From Bacteroidales bacterium (lineage in GTDB: Bacteria > Bacteroidota > Bacteroidia > Bacteroidales > Tenuifilaceae), in the NCBI GenBank assembly GCA_013141385.1, contig JABFRB010000026.1, positions 1 through 64,000 on the forward strand: DNA of 64,000 nucleotides, read 5' to 3'. The notes under the pieces are model-generated. The model worked only from the letters and a program-made list of their open reading frames with translations, did not search any database and was not told where the DNA came from. Positions 8,658 through 17,210 of this stretch are shown here, piece by piece. A program made the position numbers and the translations under genes. The first letter of the stretch is position 1. Each line of letters starts with the position of its first letter.

Positions 8658-9263
8658 ATGTTGAACTATTTAATATTCGCTATTGGGTTTGGGTTTGCTT
8701 GCACGGTGCAACCTGGCCCTTTTCAGGCATTACTTTTCTCGCAAAGCATACTTAATGGGTGGCGTAAAACCCTACCATTGGTTTTTGTTCCGCTACTGAG
8801 CGATATACCTCCAGTTGTGCTAGTACTTTTCATTCTCACCAAAGTTCCTGCAAGCTTCCTTACCATTCTACAATGTGCGGGTGGAGTCCTACTGCTTTAC
8901 ATGGCTTACAGTGCTTACAAATCGTGGCGAAACTATAATTTGAATGGTGAGAATAGTTCAACCAATCAAAGAGGTTTTTTTAAAGCAGTGCTAATAAATA
9001 CTCTTAACCCAGCACCTTATATAGGTTGGAGCCTAATTCTAGGCCCTCAGCTAATGAGCGCTTGGAAGCAAAGTTCAAATCATGGAATTGTTCTGCTAGT
9101 TGGATTCTACGGAACACAAATAATAGGCACATCAGGTATGGTAATACTTTTTGCAGCCGCAAAGCGGTTTGGCCCTCGGGTAACCAAAATATCGCTTGCC
9201 ATATCGTGCGTTGCCTTTGCAGCATTTGGAATATACCAGCTTTGGACAGGGATAATAGCATAG
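8658..9263 (+). CDS. LysE-family transporter
   Basis: 201 residues with about six hydrophobic segments. The N-terminus 'AIGFGFACTVQPGPFQALLFSQSILNGWRK' carries the typical LysE/RhtB PGP signature after the first helix, and an internal 'INTLNPAPYIGWSLILGP' repeats the pattern. Family members export amino acids or related metabolites from the cytoplasm. An AAAGGAGGAAG purine run 15-25 bases upstream of the ATG is one of the few good ribosome-binding sites in this region. The substrate is unknown. Confidence 0.82.
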   Translation: MLNYLIFAIGFGFACTVQPGPFQALLFSQSILNGWRKTLPLVFVPLLSDIPPVVLVLFILTKVPASFLTILQCAGGVLLLYMAYSAYKSWRNYNLNGENSSTNQRGFFKAVLINTLNPAPYIGWSLILGPQLMSAWKQSSNHGIVLLVGFYGTQIIGTSGMVILFAAAKRFGPRVTKISLAISCVAFAAFGIYQLWTGIIA

Positions 9264-9274
9264 TTTTGTGAAAA

Positions 9275-9305
9275 GAGTTCCGATCTTTTAAAAAACTCAG
9301 AACTC
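9275..9305. repeat. Palindromic hairpin repeat, copy 5
   Basis: GAGTTCCGATCTTTT and AAAAAACTCAGAACTC form a stem with two mismatches. It starts 12 bases after the lysE-like stop and is the last copy of this family in the window. Confidence 0.7.
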
Positions 9306-9361
9306 TATGGATGGCATTGTCAAAAAGAAGGGACTTCGTCTGATGTAAAAAATCAAGACAT

Positions 9362-10843
9362 TCAATTAATATTCCTGAATACCTTTTTGAAATGATAACC
9401 GTAAATACAGTAGGTAACTGCCAATGGGAATATTTTTGGTTTATTGAAAAGGGTCCAAAACACAAGTTGCCAGTAGTATCTTCTATGTCTCTTCAATATC
9501 CCAATGTAAATAACTGATTTTATTAGTGCAATAAATTGATTAAACGATATTGTACGTTGCTCTTTGAATGGAGGGTTATAATGTTTCAAAAACCTTAATA
9601 TTCTTTCGTAGTAGGATTTACTAGAATAAATATTATTAATAATTTTTTGATAACCTTCTAGCAGCACTTTTTTGTCCATTACAGGAATAAAATTCATAGA
9701 ATAATCTGTATTATCGCCTGTAAAACTATCAACTATCCTCCCCTCCTTTTTCAATCGTTTATATAGTTTTGATAATCGAGGTGCATTTAACAATCCCACC
9801 ATTGCGGTAATAATTCCACTTTTTTGAATAAAATCAATTTGTCGCTGAAAAATGCTCGTAGAGTCGTTATCAAATCCAACAATAAAACCGGCTGTTACCT
9901 CCATACCATACTGTTGAATTAAATTTACACTACTTAGCAGATCGCGATTATTATTTTGAATTTTATTACACTCCATTAAGCAGTTCTCATCGGGAGATTC
10001 AATACCCACAAACACTTGAGCAAAACCAGCCTTAACCATCATATCCATCAAATCCTTATCATCAGCAAGGTTAATAGAAGCTTCCGTTGTGAAGATAAAC
10101 GGGTAATTATTTAATTTCATCCAGTGGATAATGACAGGTAGCAAATCGTTCTTTAGCTTCTGTTTATTCCCAATAAAATTATCATCCACAAAGAACACGC
10201 TTCCCCGCCATCCAATTCGCAATAGCTGGTCTAACTCCGATAAAATTTGTGTTGAGTTTTTTGTACGTACCTTATGTCCAAACAGAGCTGTTATATCACA
10301 AAACTCGCAATCGAAGGGACAACCTCTTGAATATTGTATTGTTACCCCAGCGTATTTATTGAGCTTAATCAACGAATAATCGGGGATTGGTGATTTAGTA
10401 ATATCTGCAAATATACCTGATTGATAGATTTTTTGCGGCTGACCATTTTTAAGGTCTTCAATAAAAAGGGGGAAAGTTACTTCTGCCTCATTTAGAACTA
10501 AATAATCTACTCCGTTAAATTTTTCAAATTCCTCTGTAAAAAGAGGGCCCCCTGCCACTATTTTAGTATTAAGTCGCTTGCACTGCTCAATAATTTGTTT
10601 CACAGAATCTATTTGGATTGACATTGCGCTGATAAAAACAAAATCAGCCCAAATAATATCCTTATCTGATAGTTTGGAAACATTTAGGTCTACTAGCCTC
10701 TTATTCCATTCACTGGGTAGTAATGCAGCGACTGTAAGTATACCTAAGGGTACATTCACTGCTTTTTTCGACACAAATTTTAAAGCATGTTTAAAACTCC
10801 AGTATGTATCGGGGTATTTAGGGTACACTAACAGAATATTCAT
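9362..10843 (-). CDS. B12-binding radical SAM protein (DUF4070 type)
   Basis: 493 residues from the ATG at 10843 (MNILLVYPKYPDTYWSFKHAL). A longer TTG start is in frame but lacks support. An N-terminal cobalamin-binding-like domain (about 1-150) is followed by the radical SAM core with YSRGCPFDCEFCDI, whose three Cys (C-x3-C-x2-C) bind the SAM [4Fe-4S] cluster, and GSVFFVDDNFIGNK and TTEASINLADD strands. The C-terminal 'GILKRHRRYYWQ' region resembles DUF4070. Related enzymes include HpnJ/HpnH-like lipid-modifying and methylating proteins. The substrate cannot be predicted. It is monocistronic. Confidence 0.82.
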   Translation of the reverse strand: MNILLVYPKYPDTYWSFKHALKFVSKKAVNVPLGILTVAALLPSEWNKRLVDLNVSKLSDKDIIWADFVFISAMSIQIDSVKQIIEQCKRLNTKIVAGGPLFTEEFEKFNGVDYLVLNEAEVTFPLFIEDLKNGQPQKIYQSGIFADITKSPIPDYSLIKLNKYAGVTIQYSRGCPFDCEFCDITALFGHKVRTKNSTQILSELDQLLRIGWRGSVFFVDDNFIGNKQKLKNDLLPVIIHWMKLNNYPFIFTTEASINLADDKDLMDMMVKAGFAQVFVGIESPDENCLMECNKIQNNNRDLLSSVNLIQQYGMEVTAGFIVGFDNDSTSIFQRQIDFIQKSGIITAMVGLLNAPRLSKLYKRLKKEGRIVDSFTGDNTDYSMNFIPVMDKKVLLEGYQKIINNIYSSKSYYERILRFLKHYNPPFKEQRTISFNQFIALIKSVIYIGILKRHRRYYWQLVFWTLFNKPKIFPLAVTYCIYGYHFKKVFRNIN

Positions 10844-10993
10844 TGCAATAGAGTTAAGATAGTTGCCCAAATTTATTTCGATATTAAACCTATTGCAAAA
10901 GGAAGGGATTAATCTACCTCATTCTGTGGTAAACCAAATATTATTGTGGTAAATGGCAAAAAGTATGGGCAGGTAGTATCCACCCTTAAAAGG

Positions 10994-11836
10994 CTATAAA
11001 GTTTCTTTAAGTTTAAGAATATACTGGCGCGAAACTGGGATTTGCTCTTGGAATCCTCTAATTGTTAACCAATATTTACTATAGCTATGATTGAGTCTTT
11101 CAATGTAATACTTGTTTACAATACAGATCCTGTGACAACGAACAAAATTTGAGTAGTGTTTTATTTGAAGATCGATGTTCTTTAAAGTATTTCGAATAAG
11201 CCTTTTCTTAAAACTATCATCCTTCTTGTATACAATTTCAACATAATTGTCGGCAGATTTAATACAAACAATCTCCACAATAGGAAGTACGAAATTTTCA
11301 GTACTATTTTCTGAAGTAAACTCTATGGATTTGTTCAAATCATCCTCTTGTTGTTTCTCTATTTGTTTTTGAATAATCTTTTTTTCTATAATAAGTGACT
11401 CATTTAATTGCCTCAGCTCCTTATTTACATCATATAATCTTAAAGCTACAGGAGGTGCAAGACAAACCAAAACAACTTTAGCAACAATATAAAATGATAT
11501 ATTAACAAACCCTACATACCTTAAATAGAAAGTGAAAGCAACAGAATTTAAAGCCAAAATAATAAAACTACTCAGGTAAGAAGGAAAAACTGTTTCATTT
11601 TCATTTTGGTTGTTCTTATAAATTAGCCATGGTAATATAACCTGTATTAAAGACATAAAGAAAAAGACAATTCCACCAAATCCAGCAACAAAGAGCAACC
11701 GATTGTTAAAGTCGAACCTATCTAAAGTAAAAGGCTGAAAAAAAAGAATAAATAAAAAGATACCAAAACTGATACTAAGAAAAAGCCTCAGTTTCTCGTT
11801 TAATAGCAAAATCAAATGGCTTAATCGATGATCCAC
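10994..11836 (-). CDS. Membrane-anchored LytTR transcriptional regulator
   Basis: 280 residues from a GTG start. Four hydrophobic segments occupy about residues 15-135, then a coiled linker (residues 137-165), then a C-terminal LytTR DNA-binding domain: VEIVCIKSADNYVEIVY, KRLIRNTLKNIDLQI, FVRCHRICIVN and PVSRQYILKLKE. It has no receiver domain, so it is the Bacteroidota-type membrane LytTR regulator that may sense the envelope directly. It is divergent from the AraC-type gene at 12039, 200 bases away. LytTR proteins bind paired direct repeats about 21 bp apart just upstream of promoters, so this protein is one candidate reader of the shared 37-bp motif found downstream. Confidence 0.82.
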   Translation of the reverse strand: MDHRLSHLILLLNEKLRLFLSISFGIFLFILFFQPFTLDRFDFNNRLLFVAGFGGIVFFFMSLIQVILPWLIYKNNQNENETVFPSYLSSFIILALNSVAFTFYLRYVGFVNISFYIVAKVVLVCLAPPVALRLYDVNKELRQLNESLIIEKKIIQKQIEKQQEDDLNKSIEFTSENSTENFVLPIVEIVCIKSADNYVEIVYKKDDSFKKRLIRNTLKNIDLQIKHYSNFVRCHRICIVNKYYIERLNHSYSKYWLTIRGFQEQIPVSRQYILKLKETL

Positions 11837-12038
11837 CGTCAGTAGAATTAATAAATTGTTTTGTTATTACATCATTTTCGTTTCAATTAAAACCACGCCT
11901 CAACAAACTAGGTAAAACAATAACCATATAAAGTTACAGCTAATTTCGACTAAATTACTTAATAATCAGACTAAAATCCATCAATAAATTGTTGTACATT
12001 TATCTCCTAAGAGTTTAGTGACTAGAAAATAGAATTGA

Positions 12039-12599
12039 TTGAAAATATACATTCAAAATATGGTTTGCATCCGATGCAAGATGGTTGTGAAATCCGAACT
12101 GGAAAAACTTGGATTGCATTACACCTCTGTTGAATTGGGTGAAGTAGAAATTATCGAAGATATTTCATCCGATCAGTTTAAACAGTTGGGGTTAGCTCTA
12201 AAAAAAACTGGGTTAGAGCTGATGGATGATAAAAAGAGTATAATTGTTGAGAAAATAAAAACGATTATCATTGAATTGGTTCACTATTCAGATGATCAAA
12301 TCAAAATTAACCTTTCCGATTATCTAAGCGAAAAACTAAATTACAACTATACTTACCTTGCAAATCTGTTTTCCGAAGTTAAGGGAACTACAATTGAACA
12401 ATTCTACCTAGCACATAAAATTGAAAAGGTAAAAGAACTTCTGGTTTACGATGAACTCAATCTTACCGAAATTGCTTATAAACTGCATTACAGCAGTGTA
12501 GCCCATTTATCTAATCAATTCAAGAAAATAACTGGGCTTACCCCATCGCACTTCAAAAATCTTAAACAAAAAAGACGTAGCACATTGGGGAATGTGTGA
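12039..12599 (+). CDS. AraC-type regulator with HMA-like N-terminus, copy 1
   Basis: 186 residues, starting at TTG. The same TTG is conserved in the paralogue at 12884, which supports it. The N-terminus (1-70) looks like a heavy-metal-associated ferredoxin-like fold with MVCIRCKMVV carrying a C-x2-C pair. The C-terminal AraC/XylS helix-turn-helix pair begins at about 85: NYTYLANLFSEVKGTTIEQFYLAHKIEKVKELL, then LTEIAYKLHYSSVAHLSNQFKKITGLTPSHFK. The gene's last bases overlap the first copy of the shared regulatory motif (12594). Family members of this layout are Bacteroidota regulators of unclear signal; metal or redox sensing through the CxxC is plausible. Confidence 0.82.
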   Translation: MKIYIQNMVCIRCKMVVKSELEKLGLHYTSVELGEVEIIEDISSDQFKQLGLALKKTGLELMDDKKSIIVEKIKTIIIELVHYSDDQIKINLSDYLSEKLNYNYTYLANLFSEVKGTTIEQFYLAHKIEKVKELLVYDELNLTEIAYKLHYSSVAHLSNQFKKITGLTPSHFKNLKQKRRSTLGNV

Positions 12600-12630
12600 A
12601 TAATGTAACTTATTCCCTAAATAGTGTAAC
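12594..12630 (+). promoter_or_regulatory. Shared 37-bp motif, site a (upstream of lmo0937-like gene)
   Basis: Begins GTGTGAATAATGTAAC and ends AGTGTAAC. TAAC recurs at motif positions 13-16 and 34-37, 21 bp apart. Exactly 25 bases after its end comes TTTG of the -7 box TATCTTTG (12652-12659), 48 bases before the ATG at 12708. The motif overlaps the stop codon of the preceding AraC gene. Confidence 0.8.
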
Positions 12631-12707
12631 GGTATGCAAAATAGCAAGGACTATCTTTGTTACTGCTATATAACCTCTTAATTCTAAAATTTTAAATACT
12701 CACTATT

Positions 12708-12854
12708 ATGGGAAATCTACTTTACATCATCGCCCTATTCCTGATTATTGCATGGGCTATCGGATTTATTGGTTACAATGTAGGTAGCATTATTCATATT
12801 CTTCTAGTAATTGCAATAATTGCCATTTTACTCAGGATTATTAGAGGTAAATAA
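12708..12854 (+). CDS. lmo0937-family small membrane protein
   Basis: 48 residues in two hydrophobic helices: MGNLLYIIALFLIIAWAIGF, then a short loop with the conserved GYNVG, IIHILLVIAIIAILLRII and a basic RGK end. It matches the lmo0937 family of tiny membrane proteins, often stress-induced and frequent in Bacteroidota. It sits between the two AraC-type paralogues, directly under the shared motif and a TATCTTTG -7 box, and may be co-transcribed with the second AraC gene 29 bases downstream. Confidence 0.85.
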   Translation: MGNLLYIIALFLIIAWAIGFIGYNVGSIIHILLVIAIIAILLRIIRGK

Positions 12855-12883
12855 TCGAAATCTTTTAAAAAAGACAATCTATT

Positions 12884-13471
12884 TTGAAGATCTATATCAA
12901 ATACATGGTGAGCAATCGCTGTAAAATGGCGGTAAAGGAAGAACTAAAAAAGCTTGGACTGCACTTCATCGTTGTTGATTTAGGCGAAGTTGAAATTATG
13001 GAAACCATATCTTTAGAACAGCGAGAGTTACTGAAAATTGCTTTACACAGTTCTGGGCTAGAATTAATGGACGACAAGAGAGCTATTTTGATTGAGAAAA
13101 TTAAAAATGTAGTTGTTGAAATGGTTCATCATACAGATGAAATTATCAAAATAAATTTTTCCGATTATTTAAGCGAGAAACTAAATCACGATTATACTTA
13201 TCTGGCAAATCTGTTTTCAGAAGTACAGGGAACTACAATTGAGCAATTCGTTATTTCACATAAAATTGAACGGATAAAAGAATTTATCATTTACGATGAA
13301 TTAAACATTACAGAAATCGCTGAGAAGATGAATTACAGTAGCGTTGCGCATTTATCCAATCAATTTAAAAAAGCAACTGGGCTCTCACCCTCTCACTTCA
13401 AACAATTAAAAGACAAAAGGCGAAGTCCGATTGAAGATATTGGAAATGTGCCCGAAGTCAAACATGAATAG
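12884..13471 (+). CDS. AraC-type regulator with HMA-like N-terminus, copy 2
   Basis: 195 residues from TTG, a paralogue of the gene at 12039 along its whole length. The HMA-like N-terminus has lost the first Cys of the pair (MVSNRCKMAV), so metal binding through C-x2-C is no longer possible here. The AraC double helix-turn-helix is intact: YTYLANLFSEVQGTTIEQF and LNITEIAEKMNYSSVAHLSNQFKKATGL. It probably shares a transcript with lmo0937 and lies 52 bases before the hybrid kinase. Since the motif at 12594 precedes this unit, autoregulation is possible. Confidence 0.82.
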   Translation: MKIYIKYMVSNRCKMAVKEELKKLGLHFIVVDLGEVEIMETISLEQRELLKIALHSSGLELMDDKRAILIEKIKNVVVEMVHHTDEIIKINFSDYLSEKLNHDYTYLANLFSEVQGTTIEQFVISHKIERIKEFIIYDELNITEIAEKMNYSSVAHLSNQFKKATGLSPSHFKQLKDKRRSPIEDIGNVPEVKHE

Positions 13472-13523
13472 AGCGCTTAAATCAAATAAAACAATTTTTC
13501 CTACGGTGTTATAAAACAAAAAG

Positions 13524-16500
13524 ATGGAAAGAACGAAAACACATGAGTCCCAATACGCAAGCAGCTTAATAGAAGCCAGTTTGGATCCGTTGGTTACCAT
13601 TAGCCCCGAAGGAAAAATCACGGATATGAATCAGGCATTGGCTAACATTACGGGTATGACTCGTAAAGGACTCACCGGTACCGATTTCTTCGATTATTTC
13701 ACTGAACCACAAAAGGCACGTGAAGTATATCAGGAAGTATTCGCAAATGGATCGATAGCCAATTTACCACTTACCCTTCGCCATAAAAAGGGTAAACTGA
13801 CTGATGTACTATTCAATGGATCGGTTTATAAAGATGATAGTGGTAATGTGCTGGGTGCAGTTGTTGTGGCTAGAGATATTGCTGAGCAAAAATGGGCCAT
13901 TGAGTTACGAGTTGCCAACAAAGAACTTGCCTTTCAAAACGATGAGAAGGAAAAACGAGCTCAAGAGTTAAGCATTGCCAACAAAGAGCTTGCTTTTCAA
14001 AACGATGAGAAGGAAAAACGGGCTCAAGAGTTAAGCATTGCCAATAAAGAGCTTGCATTTCAAAACGATGAGAAGGAAAAACGGGCTCAAGAGTTAAGCA
14101 TTGCCAACAAAGAGCTTGCTTTTCAGAATGATGAAAAAGAAAAACGAGCCGCTGAGCTGATAATTGCCAATAAAGAGCTTGCTTTTCAGAACAATGAAAA
14201 AGAAAAACGAGCCGCTGAGTTAATTATAGCGAACAAAGAACTTGCATTTCAAAACGATGAAAAGGAAAAACGAGCCGCAGAGTTAATCATTGCGAACAAA
14301 GAGCTTGCATTTCAAAACGATGAGAAAGAGAAACGGGCACAAGAGTTAAGCATTGCCAATAAAGAACTTGCTTTTCAAAATGATGAGAAGGAAAAACGGG
14401 CACAAGAGTTAATCATTGCAAATAAAGAGCTTGCTTTTCAAAACAATGAGAAGGAAAAACGAGCGGCAGAGTTAATCATTGCCAACAAAGAGCTTGCTTT
14501 CCAAAACGTTGAAAAGGAAAAACGAGCGGCAGAATTAAGGATTGCTAACTATGCACGTAGCCTTATCGAGGCAAGTCTAGATCCATTAGTTACTATCAAT
14601 ACCAAAGGTAAAATCACCGATATGAATGAAGCGCTAGCTAGCATTACGGGGATTACACGAGAAGAACTTACTGGCACTGATTTCTTCGATTATTTCACCG
14701 AACCACAAAAGGCGCGTGAAGTCTATCAGGAAGTCTTCGCAAAAGGATCGGTTGCTGATTCTCCCCTTACACTTCGCCATAAGGATAACAAGCTGACTGA
14801 TGTGCTATTTAATGGATCCGTTTATAAAGATGATGGTGGTAATGTGCTGGGAGTGGTAATTGTAGCTAGGGATGTTACTGACCAAAAAAGAGTTGCAACC
14901 GAATTGGTAGAATCAAAAGTGTTTGCTGAGTTGACAACAGTAATTGCTGAAGAAGCAAAGAGCAAAGCTGAAAGTGCCACACAAATAGCGGAAGATGCGG
15001 TTAAAGCAAAACAACAGTTCCTTTCAAATATGAGTCATGAAATTCGCACTCCAATGAATGCGATTATCGGATTTACAAAGGTGTTACTAAAAACAGATTT
15101 GACTGCAAAGCAGAAAGAGTATTTACAAGCAATAAAATTGAGTGGCGATGCATTAATCGTACTCATCAACGATATCCTAGATTTGGCAAAAGTCGACTCA
15201 GGAAAAATGACATTTGAGCAGACCCCATTCAAAATGGCGTTATCCATATCAGCAATGCTGCACTTATTTGAAACAAAAATTCAGGAAAAGAATTTAGAAC
15301 TGGTTAAAGAATATGATAGCAATATTCCAGAAGTATTGGTTGGTGACCCTGTACGTTTACACCAAATAATATTAAACCTTGTGAGTAATGCTGTAAAGTT
15401 TACAACAAAAGGTAAGATTACGGTAAGTGTCCATTTGCTGAAGGAAGATAAAAAGAAAGCAACCATTGAATTTGCTGTTAAAGATACTGGAATAGGAATA
15501 GCAGAAAATAAAATAGGGAATATTTTTGAAAACTTTCAGCAGGCCTCTAGTAACACCTCAAGGTTGTACGGGGGAACTGGATTAGGACTTGCCATTGTTA
15601 AACAGCTGGTTGAACCGCAGGGTGGTAAAATAACCGTAAAAAGCAAAATTGACGAGGGCTCTACTTTTAGTTTTGTGCTTAACTTTCTAAAAACCGATGC
15701 TAATGCAGAATTAGAAGCAGGAATAGAAGAGTTGAATACTGAAATTAAAAACATAAAAGTATTAGTCGTTGAAGACATTGCCCTCAACCAATTATTAATG
15801 AAAACATTGTTGGACGATTTTGGATTTGAACGTGATATTGCCGACAATGGGAAAATAGCCATCGAGAAGTTACAAGCTAAATCGTACGATATTATTTTGA
15901 TGGATTTGCAGATGCCTATAATGAATGGTTTTGAAGCGACTGAATACATTCGCAATAATATGAATTCAAAAATTCCAATCATTGCATTAACTGCCGATGT
16001 AACAACTGTGGATTTAGCAAAATGTAAAGCAGTGGGTATGAACGATTACATAGCAAAACCGGTTGACGAAAGACTATTATACAGCAAAATAGTTGGACTG
16101 GTTAAGAAGCCATCTCAAGTAAAATATAATGGATCTGAAGGAGATGTAAATATTGAAATTAAAAAATCGAAATGCATCAATTTGGATTATCTAGTCAAAC
16201 GTACAAAAGCTAATCCTGAATTGATGATGGAAATGATTTCGCTTTATTTGGAACAAACCCCACCGTTAGTAAAGGCGATGAAACAAGGATGGCTTGATGA
16301 AGATATGAATTCGTTGCACGCCGCAGTTCATAAGATGATTCCCTCTTTTTCAATTATGGGAATTAGCACAGATTTTGAAAACATGGCAAAAAAGGTTCAG
16401 GAATTTTCTATCACACAACAAGAGACAAAAGTTAACCTAATTGATAATCAGGGAGTTTTCGAGATGGTAATGCAGCTTGAAAATATATGCAATCAAGCAT

Positions 16501-16550
16501 GTAGCGAATTAGAAGAAGAGTATAACAGAATTAAAAGTAATAGGTCATGA
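13524..16550 (+). CDS. Hybrid histidine kinase, PAS - 10x21-aa coiled coil - PAS - HisKA - HATPase - REC - HPt
   Basis: 1008 residues, soluble (no membrane segment). PAS1 spans about 10-125; ten 21-residue repeats (ANKELAFQNDEKEKR-A[AQ]EL..I) occupy 131-340; PAS2 (about 341-460) is nearly the same sequence as PAS1; HisKA has H505 in SNMSHEIRTPMNA; HATPase shows HQIILNLVSNAVKFT, DTGIGI and GTGLGLAIVKQL; the receiver phospho-acceptor is D794 in IILMDLQMP; a C-terminal HPt has H936 in LHAAVHKM. It is therefore a complete phosphorelay kinase. It overlaps the next gene by four bases (ATGA), so a response regulator is its likely partner. The repeats are three heptads each, as in signalling helices. 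Its decayed duplicate lies at 17962. Confidence 0.92.
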   Translation: MERTKTHESQYASSLIEASLDPLVTISPEGKITDMNQALANITGMTRKGLTGTDFFDYFTEPQKAREVYQEVFANGSIANLPLTLRHKKGKLTDVLFNGSVYKDDSGNVLGAVVVARDIAEQKWAIELRVANKELAFQNDEKEKRAQELSIANKELAFQNDEKEKRAQELSIANKELAFQNDEKEKRAQELSIANKELAFQNDEKEKRAAELIIANKELAFQNNEKEKRAAELIIANKELAFQNDEKEKRAAELIIANKELAFQNDEKEKRAQELSIANKELAFQNDEKEKRAQELIIANKELAFQNNEKEKRAAELIIANKELAFQNVEKEKRAAELRIANYARSLIEASLDPLVTINTKGKITDMNEALASITGITREELTGTDFFDYFTEPQKAREVYQEVFAKGSVADSPLTLRHKDNKLTDVLFNGSVYKDDGGNVLGVVIVARDVTDQKRVATELVESKVFAELTTVIAEEAKSKAESATQIAEDAVKAKQQFLSNMSHEIRTPMNAIIGFTKVLLKTDLTAKQKEYLQAIKLSGDALIVLINDILDLAKVDSGKMTFEQTPFKMALSISAMLHLFETKIQEKNLELVKEYDSNIPEVLVGDPVRLHQIILNLVSNAVKFTTKGKITVSVHLLKEDKKKATIEFAVKDTGIGIAENKIGNIFENFQQASSNTSRLYGGTGLGLAIVKQLVEPQGGKITVKSKIDEGSTFSFVLNFLKTDANAELEAGIEELNTEIKNIKVLVVEDIALNQLLMKTLLDDFGFERDIADNGKIAIEKLQAKSYDIILMDLQMPIMNGFEATEYIRNNMNSKIPIIALTADVTTVDLAKCKAVGMNDYIAKPVDERLLYSKIVGLVKKPSQVKYNGSEGDVNIEIKKSKCINLDYLVKRTKANPELMMEMISLYLEQTPPLVKAMKQGWLDEDMNSLHAAVHKMIPSFSIMGISTDFENMAKKVQEFSITQQETKVNLIDNQGVFEMVMQLENICNQACSELEEEYNRIKSNRS
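13914..14543 (+). repeat. Ten in-frame 63-bp tandem repeats within kinase gene
   Basis: Ten units of 63 bases code for ANKELAFQNDEKEKR-A[AQ]EL[SI]I, with two main subtypes (AQELSI and AAELII) interleaved, indicating internal duplication by recombination. There are no indels, so the heptad phase is preserved throughout. Copy number is likely variable between strains. Confidence 0.92.
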
Positions 16551-16981
16551 AAAACGAAAATAAAATAAAGCTTTTCCTGGTTGATGATGATGCTTTATTT
16601 TTAAAATCATTAGAAATTGATTTTCTTGAGCATGCAGACTTTGCGATTGAAACATTTGCTACAGGTGAACTTTGTATGGCGAGTTTAAAACACAACCCTG
16701 ATGTAATCATTCTAGATTATTTCCTTGATAGTATTGATAAAAATGCCATGAATGGATTGGAAACATTGGATAAAATAAAATCTTACAATCCTGATATTCC
16801 TGTTGTAATGCTATCCTCGCAGGATAAAATTGATGTAGCAATAAACTGTATGCACCATAGAGCTTTTGATTACGTAGTAAAAAGTGAAACGGCTTTCGTG
16901 CGCTTGCAAAAAATTATAACTACCATTTTCCGTTACAAAAAAATGGAGAAGGAATTAAGTTGGTATATGGATAGGATGTAA
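16547..16981 (+). CDS. Stand-alone response regulator (receiver plus short tail), copy 1
   Basis: 144 residues. Receiver domain: acidic LFLVDDDALF, phospho-acceptor Asp in VIILDYFLDS, switch residues VVMLSSQD and Lys in YVVKSE. There is no DNA-binding domain; the C-terminal 20 residues (IFRYKKMEKELSWYMDRM) are helical. It is translationally coupled to the hybrid kinase by ATGA and probably receives phosphate from its HPt domain, then acts through protein contacts. A paralogue is at 18729. A strong terminator follows at 17040. Confidence 0.88.
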   Translation: MKNENKIKLFLVDDDALFLKSLEIDFLEHADFAIETFATGELCMASLKHNPDVIILDYFLDSIDKNAMNGLETLDKIKSYNPDIPVVMLSSQDKIDVAINCMHHRAFDYVVKSETAFVRLQKIITTIFRYKKMEKELSWYMDRM

Positions 16982-17039
16982 TAGAACAAGAACCATTAAG
17001 GTTTTAGATAATAAAGGTTTAGTATTTTAGTGCATGAAA

Positions 17040-17070
17040 GAAGAGCATTGCTAATCGAGCAATGCTCTTC
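17040..17070 (+). terminator. Rho-independent terminator of the kinase operon
   Basis: GAAGAGCATTGCT and AGCAATGCTCTTC form a perfect stem with loop AATCG, followed by CATTTTAAT. It ends the kinase-regulator unit 58 bases after the stop and insulates the next motif-driven promoter. Confidence 0.85.
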
Positions 17071-17104
17071 CATTTTAATATAACCCTATTTACATAAAGA
17101 ACAT

Positions 17105-17141
17105 GTGTGAATTATATAACTCATTTACAAAGTTGTGTAAC
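17105..17141 (+). promoter_or_regulatory. Shared 37-bp motif, site b (upstream of DUF3494 gene 1)
   Basis: Begins GTGTGAATTATATAAC and ends AAAGTTGTGTAAC. The TAAC direct repeats are 21 bp apart. TTTG of the -7 region (CACCTTTG) begins 25 bases after the motif, and the ATG is 40 bases beyond (17211). Confidence 0.85.
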
Positions 17142-17210
17142 ACTTCATTTTTAATTAGTTATCACCTTTGTAATGCTGTGAGAATTCGTTCGCAGCTTAA
17201 AATTAAAAAA

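Noticed and set aside
9004-9465. A 153-codon minus-strand frame
   Set aside because: It is antisense to the lysE-like gene and the 3' end of the radical SAM gene, without family resemblance.
9362-10843. Radical SAM gene as part of a hopanoid operon
   Set aside because: No hopanoid or lipid genes are adjacent; only general similarity to HpnJ-like proteins exists.
13914-14543. Regular 63-bp repeats considered as a CRISPR-like array
   Set aside because: Repeats are contiguous, coding and in frame; there are no spacers.
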